In this document: positions 5,651 to 7,152 of the stretch, one piece after another
Layout: each line of letters starts with the position of its first letter
How positions within the stretch are numbered: position 1 is the first letter of the stretch
NCBI GenBank assembly: GCA_943325485.2
Contig: CALPPP020000061.1
Location: 1 to 7,152 of the forward strand
Length of the DNA stretch: 7,152 nt
Source of the DNA: Rickettsia typhi
GTDB taxonomy: Bacteria; Pseudomonadota; Gammaproteobacteria; Burkholderiales; Burkholderiaceae_C
Direction: 5' to 3'
The notes under the pieces: generated by a model
Databases searched by the model: none
What the model was told of the DNA's origin: nothing
The model's input: only the letters and a program-made list of their open reading frames with translations
Program-made: the position numbers and the translations under genes

Positions 5651-6886
5651 ATGATGCAATGGTTCAAAGAACTCTCCCCGCCAGAAAAACGCACTTTTGT
5701 TGCCGCCTTTGCCGGTTGGACCTTGGATGCGCTGGACTTCATGGTATTCACCTTCGTCATCTCCGCGCTGATTGGCTACTTTCACATCGATAAAGCCCAA
5801 GCCGGCATGCTGGGCACCGTGACCTTGCTGTTTTCAGCGCTGGGCGGCTGGATTGCCGGCATGTTGGCCGACCGCTATGGGCGGGTGCGAATTTTGCAAA
5901 TCACCATTCTGTGGTTTTCGGTATGTACTTTCCTCATTGGTTTTGCACAAAGCTTCGAGCAGGTTTTTGTGCTGCGTGCACTCCAAGGTTTGGGCTTTGG
6001 CGGCGAATGGGCGGTGGGCTCGGTGCTGATGGGTGAAATTGTTCGCGCCAAGTACCGTGGACGCGCTGTGGGCACGGTACAAAGCGGCTGGGCCGTGGGC
6101 TGGGGCGTCGCCGCTCTGCTCTACACCTTGGCCTTCAGTTGGTTGCCCGAGGAATGGGCTTGGCGCTCGCTGTTTTGGTTCTCGGTGCTCCCCTCCTTGC
6201 TGGTCATCTATATCCGCCGCCATGTGCCTGAACCCGAGGTGTACACCCAAAGCCGCGCTGCCAACGATGACAACATCACCAGGGTGTCACCTTGGGCTAT
6301 TTTTTCCCCCGCTTTGCTGAAAACCACCTTGCTGTCGGCCTTGCTGTGTACCGGTGTGCAAGGCGGCTATTACGCGGTCATGACTTGGCTGCCCACCTTC
6401 TTGAAAACCGAACGCCACCTGAGCGTGATTGGCACGGGGGCGTATTTGTCGGTCATCATCGTGGGCTCGTTCATTGGCTATATCAGTGGCGCGTATTTCA
6501 CCGACCGCTTTGGCCGCAAGGCCAATTTGTTTTTGTTCGCCGTGTTGTCGGGGGTGAGCGTCTATGCCTATACCCAAATTGAATTGACCAACACCGAAAT
6601 GCTGTTTGTGGGTTTTCCGCTGGGCTTTGCCGCCTCGGGTATTTTCAGCGGCATAGGCGCTTACCTGACAGAACTGTTTCCCTCCTCAGTACGCGCCACC
6701 GGTCAAGGATTTGCCTACAACTTCGGTCGTGGCATCGGCGCACTGTTTCCTACCTTGGTCGGCTATTTGTCTGCCAGCCAAGGGCTGGGCATGGCGATTG
6801 GGGTGTTTGCCGGAGGCGCTTACGCACTGGTGCTCTTGACCGTGCTGTTTTTGCCAGAAACCAAAGGGCGGGATTTAACGGCCTGA
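5651..6886 (+). CDS. Major facilitator superfamily permease, probably for a sugar acid or other organic acid
   Basis: This is a 411-residue inner-membrane transporter with about 12 predicted membrane helices in two halves, separated by a polar loop at about 190-222. MFS signatures are plain: TLDALDF in helix 1, motif A GGWIAGMLADRYGRVR (65-80), RALQGLGFGGEW (109-120), the second-half copy GAYFTDRFGRK (280-290), and LPETKGRDL at the end. The pattern fits the proton-linked organic-acid and sialic-acid transporter groups (NanT, YjhB, AAHS-like). Its place 28 bp after a sugar-acid dehydratase gene suggests it imports that enzyme's substrate; E. coli has a comparable pairing of yjhB with the dehydratase gene yjhG. 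Two consecutive ATGs (5651 and 5654) are possible starts, with no strong Shine-Dalgarno. Its last 12 bp overlap the converging kinase gene. The substrate is inferred from context only. Confidence 0.9.
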   Translation: MMQWFKELSPPEKRTFVAAFAGWTLDALDFMVFTFVISALIGYFHIDKAQAGMLGTVTLLFSALGGWIAGMLADRYGRVRILQITILWFSVCTFLIGFAQSFEQVFVLRALQGLGFGGEWAVGSVLMGEIVRAKYRGRAVGTVQSGWAVGWGVAALLYTLAFSWLPEEWAWRSLFWFSVLPSLLVIYIRRHVPEPEVYTQSRAANDDNITRVSPWAIFSPALLKTTLLSALLCTGVQGGYYAVMTWLPTFLKTERHLSVIGTGAYLSVIIVGSFIGYISGAYFTDRFGRKANLFLFAVLSGVSVYAYTQIELTNTEMLFVGFPLGFAASGIFSGIGAYLTELFPSSVRATGQGFAYNFGRGIGALFPTLVGYLSASQGLGMAIGVFAGGAYALVLLTVLFLPETKGRDLTA

Positions 6887-7152
6887 CAACAACTGTTGCC
6901 AGCGGCGCAGGGCCAGCGACTTGGCTTGCATGATGGGGACACATGCAGGATCGGGTTGCCAGGTTGAGGTATCGGTTCGCACCAGCGCTTGCAAAAACTC
7001 TGCGCTAGAACCTGCCCATCCCAAACTCACGGCGGCGGTCGCTGCAGCCCCCACGCAGGGTAAATAGGTGCTGTCACGGTGGGCCACCACCGGCTTGTTC
7101 CACACATCTGCCAATATTTGCATCCAGGCTGCGCTGCGTGTGGCACCGCCCA
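6875..7152 (-). CDS. FGGY-family carbohydrate kinase, C-terminal part (5' end outside window)
   Basis: The minus-strand frame is open to the right edge, giving at least the last 91 residues of a protein ending in WQQLLSGR and TAA at 6877-6875. The stretch GGATRSAAWMQILADV, followed by a NKPVV segment and an LPCVGAAATAAVSLGW block, matches the C-terminal ATP-binding half of FGGY sugar kinases such as xylulokinase, which phosphorylate a sugar or polyol with ATP in the cytoplasm. The internal ATG at 7123 is not the start, because the conserved motif continues upstream of it. The substrate cannot be told from this end. The gene converges on the permease and overlaps it by 12 bp, so it belongs to another transcript, but its type supports a sugar-utilisation neighbourhood. 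Confidence 0.85.
   Translation of the reverse strand, partial: GGATRSAAWMQILADVWNKPVVAHRDSTYLPCVGAAATAAVSLGWAGSSAEFLQALVRTDTSTWQPDPACVPIMQAKSLALRRWQQLLSGR

Noticed and set aside
1..7152. A mobile element, toxin-antitoxin or defence system
   Set aside because: No transposase, integrase, terminal repeats, toxin-antitoxin pair or nuclease/helicase defence genes are visible; all long frames belong to recognisable housekeeping or catabolic families.

Overview
The window looks like chromosomal DNA of a betaproteobacterium, most likely Burkholderiales in the Comamonadaceae range (for example a Limnohabitans, Rhodoferax or Polaromonas relative). This rests on the moderately GC-rich codon use and on how the SerB, UvrC and IlvD/Edd-type proteins read; it is an impression, not a database result. 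It is densely coding: the longest gap is about 100 bp. I see no tRNA, rRNA, CRISPR array, insertion sequence or phage gene.

Layout, left to right: (1) the 3' end of serB (+), cut by the window edge. (2) A convergent junction of 35 bp holding a small hairpin with a tandem TTCGGCC repeat. (3) A tightly packed four-gene block on the minus strand, transcribed from about 3.8 kb down to 248: a small secreted SnoaL/NTF2-like (DUF4440-type) protein, a glyoxalase I-like VOC protein, a 2-keto-4-pentenoate hydratase-like protein, and uvrC last. The three junctions are a 1-nt gap, a 7-nt overlap and a 4-nt GTGA overlap, so the four are probably co-transcribed and partly translationally coupled. (4) A short divergent intergenic region. 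(5) A plus-strand pair: an IlvD/Edd-family dehydratase of the sugar-acid type, then, 28 bp later, a major facilitator permease. (6) On the minus strand, the C-terminal end of an FGGY-family sugar kinase, whose last codons overlap the end of the permease gene by 12 bp.

Two themes emerge. The right half looks like a carbohydrate or sugar-acid utilisation locus: permease uptake, dehydration of an aldonate to a 2-keto-3-deoxy acid, and a nearby kinase. The left half places the nucleotide excision repair nuclease UvrC at the end of an operon of small metabolic enzymes. The glyoxalase-like gene gives one possible rationale, because methylglyoxal makes DNA adducts that excision repair can remove. 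That link is inference. I found no clear previously undescribed system. The most useful observations are start-site corrections, the unusual uvrC operon, a CxxC insertion in the dehydratase, and the overlapping or hairpin-bearing convergent gene ends.
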